Source: Pirellulaceae bacterium
Lineage (GTDB): Bacteria; Planctomycetota; Planctomycetia; Pirellulales; Pirellulaceae
Direction of reading: 5' to 3'
DNA length: 8,015 bases
Assembly (NCBI GenBank): GCA_013002105.1
Contig: JABDKS010000942.1
Coordinates: 1 to 8,015 of the forward strand
In this document: positions 1-4,583 of the stretch, in pieces
Numbering within the stretch: position 1 is the stretch's first letter
Layout of the letters: every line of letters starts with the position of its first letter
Notes under the pieces: model-generated
What the model saw: the letters and a program-made list of their open reading frames with translations, nothing else
Databases searched by the model: none
What the model was told of the DNA's origin: nothing
Translations under genes and position numbers: made by a program

Positions 1-1
1 C

Positions 2-29
2 TGGGGGAGAGGGGCTGGGGGTGAGGGGG
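2..29. repeat. Left arm of perfect 28-bp inverted repeat around the DUF559 gene
   Basis: This G-rich arm is the exact reverse complement of 419-446. It ends in GAGGGGG (23-29), which lies 7 bases before the GTG start at 37 and can serve as the Shine-Dalgarno site of the nuclease gene. The complementary C-rich sequence is of a kind scattered through many bacterial genomes, where it is often mistranslated as PHPQPLSP peptides (family knowledge, from memory). The window begins here, so the repeat may extend further left. Confidence 0.9.
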
Positions 30-36
30 AATCGAA

Positions 37-417
37 GTGGCAAAACGGCAACCACGACAACGAAATTCAGAAACGACACAGTTTGCTCGCGATCAACGTG
101 CAACTGCGAATGAGTTTGCTGGAGATGTTTGGCAAATGGTTCGCAATCGTGGTTGTTGCGGAGAGAAGTTTCGACGTGAGTATGTGATCGAGCCGTACAC
201 GGTTGACTTTTGTTGTATTGCATTGAAGCTGGTGATTGAAGTTGATGGGGAACATCACTTCAGGGAAGTAGGGAAATCGCATGACCAGAAACGCGATGCA
301 TTTCTGAGAAAACTTGGGTATGAGGTGCTGCGGATTCCTGGGTATGAGGTGCTGAGCGAACCGGGTTTCGTACGGGCGCGTATTAAAAATGCGATCAATG
401 AACGGCGCGGCGATTAA
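37..417 (+). CDS. DUF559 family endonuclease-like protein (PD-(D/E)XK fold, Vsr-like)
   Basis: This 126-residue protein has the layout of DUF559, a single-domain family of the restriction-endonuclease-like fold related to very-short-patch-repair nucleases. No substrate is established for the family. Visible motifs are an N-terminal helix ending in E26 and W32, the FRREY strand (45-49), VDF with the putative catalytic D57, EVDGEHH (68-74) with putative catalytic E68 and the usual D70-G71, and the closing LGYEVLRIPGYEVL strand pair (93-106). All core residues are present, so the gene looks intact. The start is GTG at 37, chosen because the flanking repeat supplies a purine-rich ribosome site just upstream and no better start precedes the domain. 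The stop falls one base before the right repeat arm, so the gene fills the space between the arms almost exactly. An exact 16-bp direct repeat (315-330 and 339-354) lies inside the C-terminal part. It probably acts as a nuclease on DNA; whether it moves the cassette is inference. Confidence 0.85.
   Translation: MAKRQPRQRNSETTQFARDQRATANEFAGDVWQMVRNRGCCGEKFRREYVIEPYTVDFCCIALKLVIEVDGEHHFREVGKSHDQKRDAFLRKLGYEVLRIPGYEVLSEPGFVRARIKNAINERRGD
315..354 (+). repeat. 16-bp direct repeat inside the DUF559 gene
   Basis: The sequence TGGGTATGAGGTGCTG occurs at 315-330 and again at 339-354. The offset of 24 bases keeps the reading frame and gives the doubled peptide GYEVL. The identity covers third codon positions, which suggests a local duplication or conversion rather than chance. 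Confidence 0.8.
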
Positions 418-418
418 A

Positions 419-446
419 CCCCCTCACCCCCAGCCCCTCTCCCCCA
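419..446. repeat. Right arm of perfect 28-bp inverted repeat around the DUF559 gene
   Basis: This C-rich arm matches the reverse complement of 2-29 without a mismatch. It starts two bases after the nuclease stop codon. It runs directly into a small hairpin, CCCAAAC-AA-GTTTGGG (443-458), whose stem extends imperfectly outward to about 436-468 by pairing CCCCTC with GAGGGG. Confidence 0.9.
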
Positions 447-468
447 AACAAGTTTGGGAGGCGAGGGG
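436..468 (+). repeat. Imperfect foldback at the distal end of the right repeat arm
   Basis: The core is a perfect 7-bp stem, CCCAAAC (443-449) and GTTTGGG (452-458). Flanking CCCCTC and GAGGGG segments also pair with a small bulge. It lies just after the DUF559 stop and could end or protect that transcript, although no T-run follows. A role as a repeat-element terminus is equally possible. Confidence 0.6.
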
Positions 469-505
469 AGCCAGAGTAGTTTTGGATTGTTCATGCCGTT
501 TCGCC

Positions 506-536
506 TCCACTGGAACCGAGCGCGGCGGCGAGTTCA
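506..536. repeat. Copy A of a dispersed direct repeat
   Basis: TCCACTGGAAC (506-516) is followed by GAGCGCGGCGGCGAGTTCA (518-536). Both blocks recur at 749-759 and 765-783 with a short indel between them. Weaker similarity continues about 12 bases to the right in both copies. Confidence 0.85.
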
Positions 537-602
537 CTCTTGAGCTAGTTGGACTAGCCCATGACAACTTTTCAGATTTCGTTTTCTGTCATGTTTGTGA
601 AT

Positions 603-615
603 GGCTCACGCGAAG
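603..615. repeat. Left arm of CACGCGAAG-type inverted repeat
   Basis: GGCTCACGCGAAG is the perfect inverse of 733-745. The flanking sequence (616-624) resembles the continuation of the other arm if about 9 bases are deleted. The longer form, seen complete at 716-745, resembles a very common intergenic repeat that is often mistranslated as peptides like SREGAKTRR (from memory). Confidence 0.8.
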
Positions 616-732
616 CCGCGAAGGTTTCGTTTCAGTAAATTGAAATAGTAGCGTCGCGGAACGATTTTTATTCCAAAGATTGATACAGAATTGAAATAAC
701 GCAACGCTACGCTCCTCTTCGCGTCTTAGCGC

Positions 733-745
733 CTTCGCGTGAGCC
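733..745. repeat. Right arm of CACGCGAAG-type inverted repeat
   Basis: CTTCGCGTGAGCC pairs with 603-615 across a 117-bp AT-rich centre. On the minus strand the element continues through GCGCTAAGACGCGAAG, which is the fuller form of the repeat. Confidence 0.8.
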
Positions 746-748
746 CTC

Positions 749-783
749 TCCACTGGAACTGACTGAGCGCGGCGGCGAGTTCA
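749..783. repeat. Copy B of a dispersed direct repeat
   Basis: This is the second copy of the repeat at 506-536, in the same orientation, 243-247 bases away, with 4 extra bases between the two conserved blocks. It directly adjoins the right arm of the CACGCGAAG repeat. Confidence 0.85.
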
Positions 784-867
784 TTGTTGAGCTGGTCGAG
801 CGTCTGGCGGCTGGCGATGGCCGCTGTTCACGGCAGAGGCCGGTGAACGCTTGTAGAAAAGAAAAAG

Positions 868-940
868 TGAGAGTGCTGGGACTCGAACCCAGGACCATTC
901 GATTAAAAGTCGAATGCTCTACCAACTGAGCTACACTCTC
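868..940 (-). tRNA. tRNA-Lys (UUU)
   Basis: On the minus strand the 73-nt gene folds into a complete cloverleaf. The acceptor stem is GAGAGTG (940-934) with CACTCTC (875-869), with discriminator A at 868. The anticodon stem TTCGA/TCGAA encloses loop CTTTTAA with anticodon TTT, and the T-arm carries the standard TTCGAGT loop. CCA is not encoded. A T-rich run follows (867-861 on the minus strand) without a strong hairpin. A weak promoter-like pair lies upstream on the minus strand: TTGTCG (983-978) and TATCAA (959-954) with an 18-base spacer. The repeat-rich DUF559 patch lies on its 3' side, but I see no duplicated tRNA end that would mark an attachment site. Confidence 0.97.
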
Positions 941-993
941 GTTTTGGTTTGGCTTGATAACCGTCGGTCTATCCAACCGACAACTCGCGGCAA

Positions 994-1056
994 TCAAAAA
1001 ATAAACCCGGAGATCGTTTCGATCCCGCCTGGGAATGACGGGTTCGCCTCTCCGGG
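994..1056 (-). terminator. Rho-independent terminator after tRNA-Ser
   Basis: Read on the minus strand, CCCGGAGA (1056-1049) pairs with TCTCCGGG (1013-1006). An inner CCCG/CGGG stem can form within the spacer. The stem is followed at once by TTTATTTTTT (1005-996). It lies 38 bases after the 3' end of tRNA-Ser and before tRNA-Lys, so the two tRNAs are probably separate transcripts. Confidence 0.75.
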
Positions 1057-1094
1057 ATCATTGTCGTGTTTTGTCAAGGTTTCGCTTGGTCAAG

Positions 1095-1183
1095 CGGAGC
1101 GGACAGGATTCGAACCTGCGGAAGGGTTTGACCCCTTCACCGATTTAGCAAACCGGCGCTTTCGACCACTCAGCCACCGCTCC
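1095..1183 (-). tRNA. tRNA-Ser (GCU)
   Basis: This is an 89-nt class II tRNA on the minus strand. The acceptor stem is GGAGCGG (1183-1177) with CCGCTCC (1102-1096), with discriminator G at 1095. The anticodon stem CCGGT/ATCGG holds loop TTGCTAA with anticodon GCT, which reads AGC/AGU serine codons. A long variable arm (GAAGGGGTC...CCCTTC type) is typical of serine tRNAs, and the T-loop is TTCGAAT. CCA is not encoded. No clear promoter was found in the sequence upstream of it (1184-1439 read on the minus strand). Confidence 0.97.
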
Positions 1184-1439
1184 GTAGAATTTCACCGGTA
1201 TCGTCAACCTGGAAATTCATTGTCATTCCGTTGTTGGCCGGGACGAAGGATCTACCGATCGAGCGAATCTTCCGTTCCTGCGAGGGCAGATTGTGCTGGA
1301 TTGACCCCCAAAACGCAACCCTCGCTCGACAAGGACCTACCCCAACACCTGGAGCGTTCAGCGGTTACTTTGGTTCGGAGGAATCTGCCGTGATTTGCCA
1401 CACGCTCGCCGTCCCCCAGTAAGGGCTAAAACACCACCA

Positions 1440-2558
1440 ATGGACCCCGGATTGCTGACCACGCTGACGCATCGTGCCATGGCGACCGAATTCGCCGTGA
1501 TGCTGCCCGCCTGTGAAGCGCCTCGCGTGGACGCCGTGCTGGAGGCCCTCGAAATGCTCGATTCGATCGAGGCGGCATTGACAGTCTATCGTGACGACAG
1601 CGAGATCTCCCAAGTCAATCAACGGGCGGCCGCCGAGCCGGTGCGCGTCTCAAGCGAGACGTTCGACCTGCTGGAAAAGTCGCTCCGCTGGAGCCGCCTG
1701 ACCGACGGAGCGTTTGATATCACCGCCGGTCCGCTGGTCCAAGCCTGGGGATTCATGTCACGCAGCGGACGCAAACCATCGGACGAAGAAATCCAACAAG
1801 CCAATGCTCGGGTGGGCTATCAAAACTTGATCTTGGACCACGATCGGCAAACAGTTCGTTTTGCAAAACCGGGGATGGCGATCAATCTGGGTGCGATCGG
1901 CAAGGGCGATGCCCTGGATCGACTCGCTGCGCGTTTGACCGAAAAGGGACTCCGGCATTTCCTGCTGCACGGCGGTCAAAGCAGTGTCCTGGCCCGCGGT
2001 GATCAACAGCCTATCGTCGAGAGCGATCCGCCAGAGGATGACGACATGGAATCCGACGTCACGACCATCGACTCAGCCGGCACTGGCGCTGACAAATCCG
2101 AGTCTGGCAACGCTGAAAGGTTTGGCGATAAAGAAAGATTTGGCGACGCTGGGAGAACGGGGCGCGGTTGGGCGATTGGGATTTCACATCCCACCAAACC
2201 GCAACGACGTGTGGGCGGAATTTGGCTGCGTGATGCAGCGCTGGCGACCAGTGGATCGGGGAAACAGTTCTTTCATCATCAAGGTCGTCGGTATGGTCAC
2301 GTGATTGATCCGCGGACCGGCTATCCCGCTGGCGACCTGCTGTCGCTGACGGTGGTGACCGATTCGGCCGCCGACGCGGATGCCTGCGCGACCGGTTTTT
2401 TTGTCGCCGGCAGCGATGCGATTACCCGGGCACGCAAGCAGGCGTTGGAATCGGAGGAAACATCGTTTCCAAAGATGCTGGGGATTCGAGCTGGCAAACG
2501 GCAGGACGAAGTTCACGTGGTCACGTATGGCGATCTTGACTGGGTCGATGCGTCATGA
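1440..2558 (+). CDS. apbE: FAD:protein FMN transferase (ApbE family)
   Basis: ApbE enzymes move the FMN part of FAD onto a threonine of target flavoproteins such as NqrC/RnfG-type subunits, with Mg2+. This 372-residue protein has the family motifs in order: HRAMATEF (11-18), SEIS-VN (54-60), TDGAFDITAGPLVQAWGF (88-105), INLGAIGKGDALD (148-160), LHGG (176-179), ATSGSGK (269-275), YGHVIDPRTGYP (285-296) and TDSAADADACATGFFV (307-322). The ATG at 1440 is chosen because homology begins soon after. An in-frame TTG at 1395, preceded by GGAGGA (1378-1383), would add 15 residues. Neither start gives a signal peptide or lipobox, although many ApbE proteins are exported lipoproteins, so this one is predicted to be cytoplasmic. 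About 55 residues (188-242) form an acidic, low-complexity insertion between the GG motif and the central strand. No flavinylation target is encoded in the window. The family assignment is secure; the partner is unknown. Confidence 0.93.
   Translation: MDPGLLTTLTHRAMATEFAVMLPACEAPRVDAVLEALEMLDSIEAALTVYRDDSEISQVNQRAAAEPVRVSSETFDLLEKSLRWSRLTDGAFDITAGPLVQAWGFMSRSGRKPSDEEIQQANARVGYQNLILDHDRQTVRFAKPGMAINLGAIGKGDALDRLAARLTEKGLRHFLLHGGQSSVLARGDQQPIVESDPPEDDDMESDVTTIDSAGTGADKSESGNAERFGDKERFGDAGRTGRGWAIGISHPTKPQRRVGGIWLRDAALATSGSGKQFFHHQGRRYGHVIDPRTGYPAGDLLSLTVVTDSAADADACATGFFVAGSDAITRARKQALESEETSFPKMLGIRAGKRQDEVHVVTYGDLDWVDAS
2115..2150 (+). repeat. 18-bp tandem repeat inside the ApbE insertion
   Basis: Two 18-base units (2115-2132 and 2133-2150) differ at only a few positions and encode ERFGDK and ERFGDA. 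They lie in the acidic insertion and show that it grew at least partly by tandem duplication. Confidence 0.75.
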
Positions 2559-2752
2559 GACGTGAGGGTTGCCGAAAGAGCGAATGGATTTGCTAGCGGG
2601 TCGCGACAAACGGTCTGGACGCCACTCGGCTTGGCTGCTTACAAGCAATGTCGAACACAATGATCGGTACCAGCTGCGGCCAGCTAGCTTGCAGCGTCGG
2701 TCACCGTCAAACGAATGGTTGGGCAGTTTGCCAAACGAAAAGAGGTCAACGG

Positions 2753-2989
2753 ATGAATGTGAATATGAATTTGTTTGAATGGATTCGCGACAGCGTGCGC
2801 CGATCGGTATTGCTTGGATTCTCCGATGCGGTGGAGCAGATTGGATTACCTGCGACGGACGATGAAGTTTCGCCCAACATGGCTGTCTTGCTGCAAGGTG
2901 ACGGCGCACCATCGAGCACGAAAAAGAAAACACGCGGTGGTCGCAAACGTCTCGGCAAGACCCTCAAGGATATGAATCCGAGTGAATGA
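2753..2989 (+). CDS. Small protein of unknown function with basic C-terminal tail (78 aa)
   Basis: I do not recognise this gene. The ATG at 2753 has a good ribosome site, AGAGG (2741-2745), 7 bases upstream, which favours it over an earlier in-frame ATG at 2648 whose extra residues look non-coding. Residues 6-31 (NLFEWIRDSVRRSVLLGFSD onward) form a likely amphipathic helix. Residues 34-46 are acidic then hydrophobic. Residues 57-71 are rich in Lys and Arg (TKKKTRGGRKRLGKT), suggesting contact with nucleic acid or membrane. There is no cysteine, signal peptide or membrane span. It starts 194 bases after apbE and is convergent with the kinase gene, with 78 bases between the stops. It could be a planctomycete-specific small protein. 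Confidence 0.6.
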   Translation: MNVNMNLFEWIRDSVRRSVLLGFSDAVEQIGLPATDDEVSPNMAVLLQGDGAPSSTKKKTRGGRKRLGKTLKDMNPSE

Positions 2990-3067
2990 TTGCGGTGCGG
3001 GAGTATGACCACGGCACGGCGGTTAGCTGTTGCCAATTGCGTCGTGGAGTTCTGTGACATTTTTGTG

Positions 3068-3682
3068 TTACGGCGAAGTCAAACTCAATCGGACTTCGGT
3101 CGGCCCGCCGACTTGGGAATCGACGTCTAGACTGCCGCCAATGAGTGCCGCGCGGCCTTTCATCGACCGGATGCCGTAGCGGTCCTCGGCGACTACTGCA
3201 GGATCAAACCCACATCCATTGTCGACCACCGATAGCAGTTGGGCGTCGGCAACGACTTTGATTTGCGTTGCTTTGCCATGACGCACTGCATTGCGGACGG
3301 CTTCGACAACGATCCGATAAGCGGTCGACGCGACCGACGGCGGCCACGCGTGAGCTGCCGCGTCGATCTGCCATTGAGTGTCGATGTCATCATCGATCAA
3401 TGCGGTGGTGGCGTGCTGGGCTGCCAGCACCCACGAGGTGTTTTTTAATTCGGGTGGATAGACCTGCGTAAGCAGGGTTCGACCGGTCTGCAACGCGTCG
3501 CGGAGCCACCGATGGGCTTGCAGCAGATTTTCTCGATCACCGTGGTCCGAATTCGGACCATCAAGATGATTCTGCAGGGACGCCGAGGCGGCGAAGATCA
3601 ACGGTAGCAACGCGTCATGGATTTCGTGACCGATCTGGGCGCGTTCAGCTTCGATCGCTTCGGTCGCCAGATCGGGTTTCAT
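3068..3682 (-). CDS. Soluble histidine kinase, HisKA_3 type, without sensor domain
   Basis: At 204 residues this is little more than a catalytic core of the NarX/DegS/LiaS-like kinase class. The dimerisation helix carries AERAQIGHEIHDALLP, with H22 of HEIHD as the expected phosphoacceptor. The HATPase domain has the N-box EAVRNAVRHG (127-136, key N131), the G1 box DNGCGFD (154-160) and the glycine-rich GIRSMKGRAALIGG (170-183). No membrane span, PAS, GAF or receiver domain precedes the H-box, so the input must come from a partner protein. The start is ATG at 3682; no Shine-Dalgarno is evident. It lies 21 bases after the stop of the STAS gene on the same strand, so the two are almost certainly cotranscribed. 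No response regulator is present in the window. The fold is secure. Whether it phosphorylates histidine-aspartate partners or helps control the STAS protein is open. Confidence 0.86.
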   Translation of the reverse strand: MKPDLATEAIEAERAQIGHEIHDALLPLIFAASASLQNHLDGPNSDHGDRENLLQAHRWLRDALQTGRTLLTQVYPPELKNTSWVLAAQHATTALIDDDIDTQWQIDAAAHAWPPSVASTAYRIVVEAVRNAVRHGKATQIKVVADAQLLSVVDNGCGFDPAVVAEDRYGIRSMKGRAALIGGSLDVDSQVGGPTEVRLSLTSP

Positions 3683-3703
3683 GTTCGTTACGCCAGTTCT
3701 TGC

Positions 3704-4072
3704 TTAACCGCCGAACCAGCCTTTCTTGTCAAAGCTCGCCATTGCTTTCTCTTCGCCCTCTTGAATGTCAAACAGTTTGTTCAGCTTGGTGATCTTAAAG
3801 ACCTCCAGCACATTCGGAGAGACTTCGCAGAATTTCAACGCCACGCCCTGTGCTTTGCAACCTTTGTTGAGCATGACCAATTTGGTGATCATGGCCGACG
3901 ACATGAACGAGACGCCGCGGAAATTCAGTAACAGTTTTTTGTGAACCGCCTGGGGAACGATCTCTTGCAGTTCACGTCCGACTTGCTCGATTCGTTGACT
4001 GTCCAGAATTTTGCTGTCGGTAAAGCCAACGATGAGAATTTCGCCGGAGGTTTGTGAAGTAATGGCCGCCAT
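3704..4072 (-). CDS. STAS-domain protein (anti-anti-sigma factor like)
   Basis: This 122-residue single-domain protein matches the STAS fold of SpoIIAA/RsbV-type antagonists, which bind anti-sigma kinases and are switched by serine phosphorylation. Visible features are the first strand EILIVGF (11-17), the helix LDSQRIEQVGRELQEIV (23-39), the central strand KKLLLNFRGVSF (45-56), the switch loop FMSSAMITKL (56-65) and the closing hydrophobic strand and helix LKFCEVSPNVLEVF. In classical members the loop reads DSSG. Here the Asp position is Ser, with S58-S59 available, so phosphorylation is possible but altered. The start is ATG at 4072; an upstream extension to 4144 looks non-coding. It is the first gene of a pair with the kinase. 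Upstream on the minus strand a TTGACC (4130-4125) is the only -35-like site I see, with a poor -10. Confidence 0.88.
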   Translation of the reverse strand: MAAITSQTSGEILIVGFTDSKILDSQRIEQVGRELQEIVPQAVHKKLLLNFRGVSFMSSAMITKLVMLNKGCKAQGVALKFCEVSPNVLEVFKITKLNKLFDIQEGEEKAMASFDKKGWFGG

Positions 4073-4402
4073 AGTGGTAGCTTTTGAAAAATGGGGCGGA
4101 GATGCAAAGTGAAATAATGGGTCGGTCAAAGGTACGGAATACAATTGACGACGGCATCTAGATTATCAGCCGCGATCCGTTTAGGCAATTATTATGCCAT
4201 TGATGGGGCCGAAATGGCACGATTAACGTGATGGCGAGAAAGTCACAAGGGTTTGTCCGCCTTCGGTGGGCCTGGGAGAAAGTCCAAATAGGCGATTCTT
4301 TTTTGGCGGCCAAACGGGAGTACTGGTCGGCGGCGACCACACTGCATCGAACCGTACATTCGACAATTTCTTGTTGGCGGGGACCTCTGCTGTCGGAGCT
4401 TT

Positions 4403-4420
4403 GCCAGGACAGGTCCTGGC
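4403..4420. repeat. 18-bp palindrome
   Basis: GCCAGGAC (4403-4410) and GTCCTGGC (4413-4420) form perfect 8-bp arms around AG. No T-run follows on either strand. It could be a protein-binding site or part of a dispersed repeat. Confidence 0.7.
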
Positions 4421-4440
4421 CTACGGCGAAGCGAAAGTAG

Positions 4441-4565
4441 TGCATTGTCCCGACTGAGAGTGAGGGTTGGCCGCGGTGGAACTTGTCAAAGATCCCAGCG
4501 TCGATCCCTGATTCGGAGGATCTTTGACAAGATCCACTGCGTTGAAATCGGACTGTGACAATGCA
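4441..4565. repeat. Compound inverted-repeat element (REP/BIME- or MITE-like)
   Basis: The outer ends are perfect 9-bp inverted repeats, TGCATTGTC (4441-4449) and GACAATGCA (4557-4565). Inside lie 24-bp arms (4472-4495 and 4518-4541) that match inversely with two mismatches. Each arm contains a unit that is itself palindromic: 4478-4495 (GGAaCTT-GTCA-AAGATCC) and 4518-4535 (GGATCTT-TGAC-AAGATCC). Two small hairpins or one large stem can therefore form. It lies 19 bases past the stop of the last gene of the four-gene cluster, where it could end or stabilise that transcript. Confidence 0.85.
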
Positions 4566-4583
4566 TTCGTGCGAAATCGCGTG

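Larger units (their letters stand above)
447..867. other. Gene-free stretch made of dispersed-repeat fragments
   Basis: No convincing gene is present. Open frames here are spurious and read through repeats. It holds two copies of a 30-bp-class direct repeat (506-536 and 749-783), an inverted pair of the GGCTCACGCGAAG type (603-615 and 733-745), an AT-rich core at about 630-700 with AATTGAAATA twice (638-647 and 689-698), and an imperfect inverted pair TAGCGTCGCG (649-658) and CGCAACGCTA (700-709). Short stretches on the minus strand (for example 750-830) read like protein, but stops break them quickly, so they may be gene remnants. Confidence 0.75.
4073..4583. other. 511-bp intergenic stretch with palindromes, no supported gene
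   Basis: Open frames on both strands lack family features, ribosome sites and codon bias, so I call no gene. Starting from the STAS side it holds the STAS leader and possible promoter, an inverted pair GCCATT/AATGGC near 4197-4219, a hairpin-prone segment near 4253-4270, TGGTCG-GCGG-CGACCA near 4325-4340, an 18-bp palindrome at 4403-4420, and the compound inverted-repeat element at 4441-4565. Confidence 0.7.

Noticed and set aside
389..643. Plus-strand open frame of 84 codons after the DUF559 gene
   Set aside because: It begins inside the nuclease gene and reads through the C-rich repeat, giving the well-known spurious PHPQPLSP peptide. The rest has no family features.
707..997. Minus-strand open frame of 96 codons
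   Set aside because: It runs through tRNA-Lys and the CACGCGAAG repeat, giving the common artefact peptide SREGAKTRR.
914..1393. Plus-strand open frame of 159 codons
   Set aside because: It runs antisense across the 5' end of tRNA-Lys and all of tRNA-Ser and has no recognisable domain.
1184..1439. Possible riboswitch (for example FMN-type) before apbE
   Set aside because: I could not trace any conserved riboswitch core or a paired terminator in this stretch.
2648..2752. N-terminal extension of the 78-residue protein to an earlier ATG
   Set aside because: The extra 35 residues have no ribosome site and look non-coding, while the ATG at 2753 has a well-spaced AGAGG.
3005..3066. Possible bidirectional terminator between the small gene and the kinase
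   Set aside because: CCACG and CGTGG can pair weakly and a short T-run follows, but the stem is short and interrupted, so it is not supported.
4158..4445. Minus-strand open frame of 95 codons between the STAS gene and the four-gene cluster
   Set aside because: It has no ribosome site or family features, its residue composition is unlike the neighbours, and it contains the palindrome at 4403-4420. An opposing plus-strand frame is equally unconvincing.
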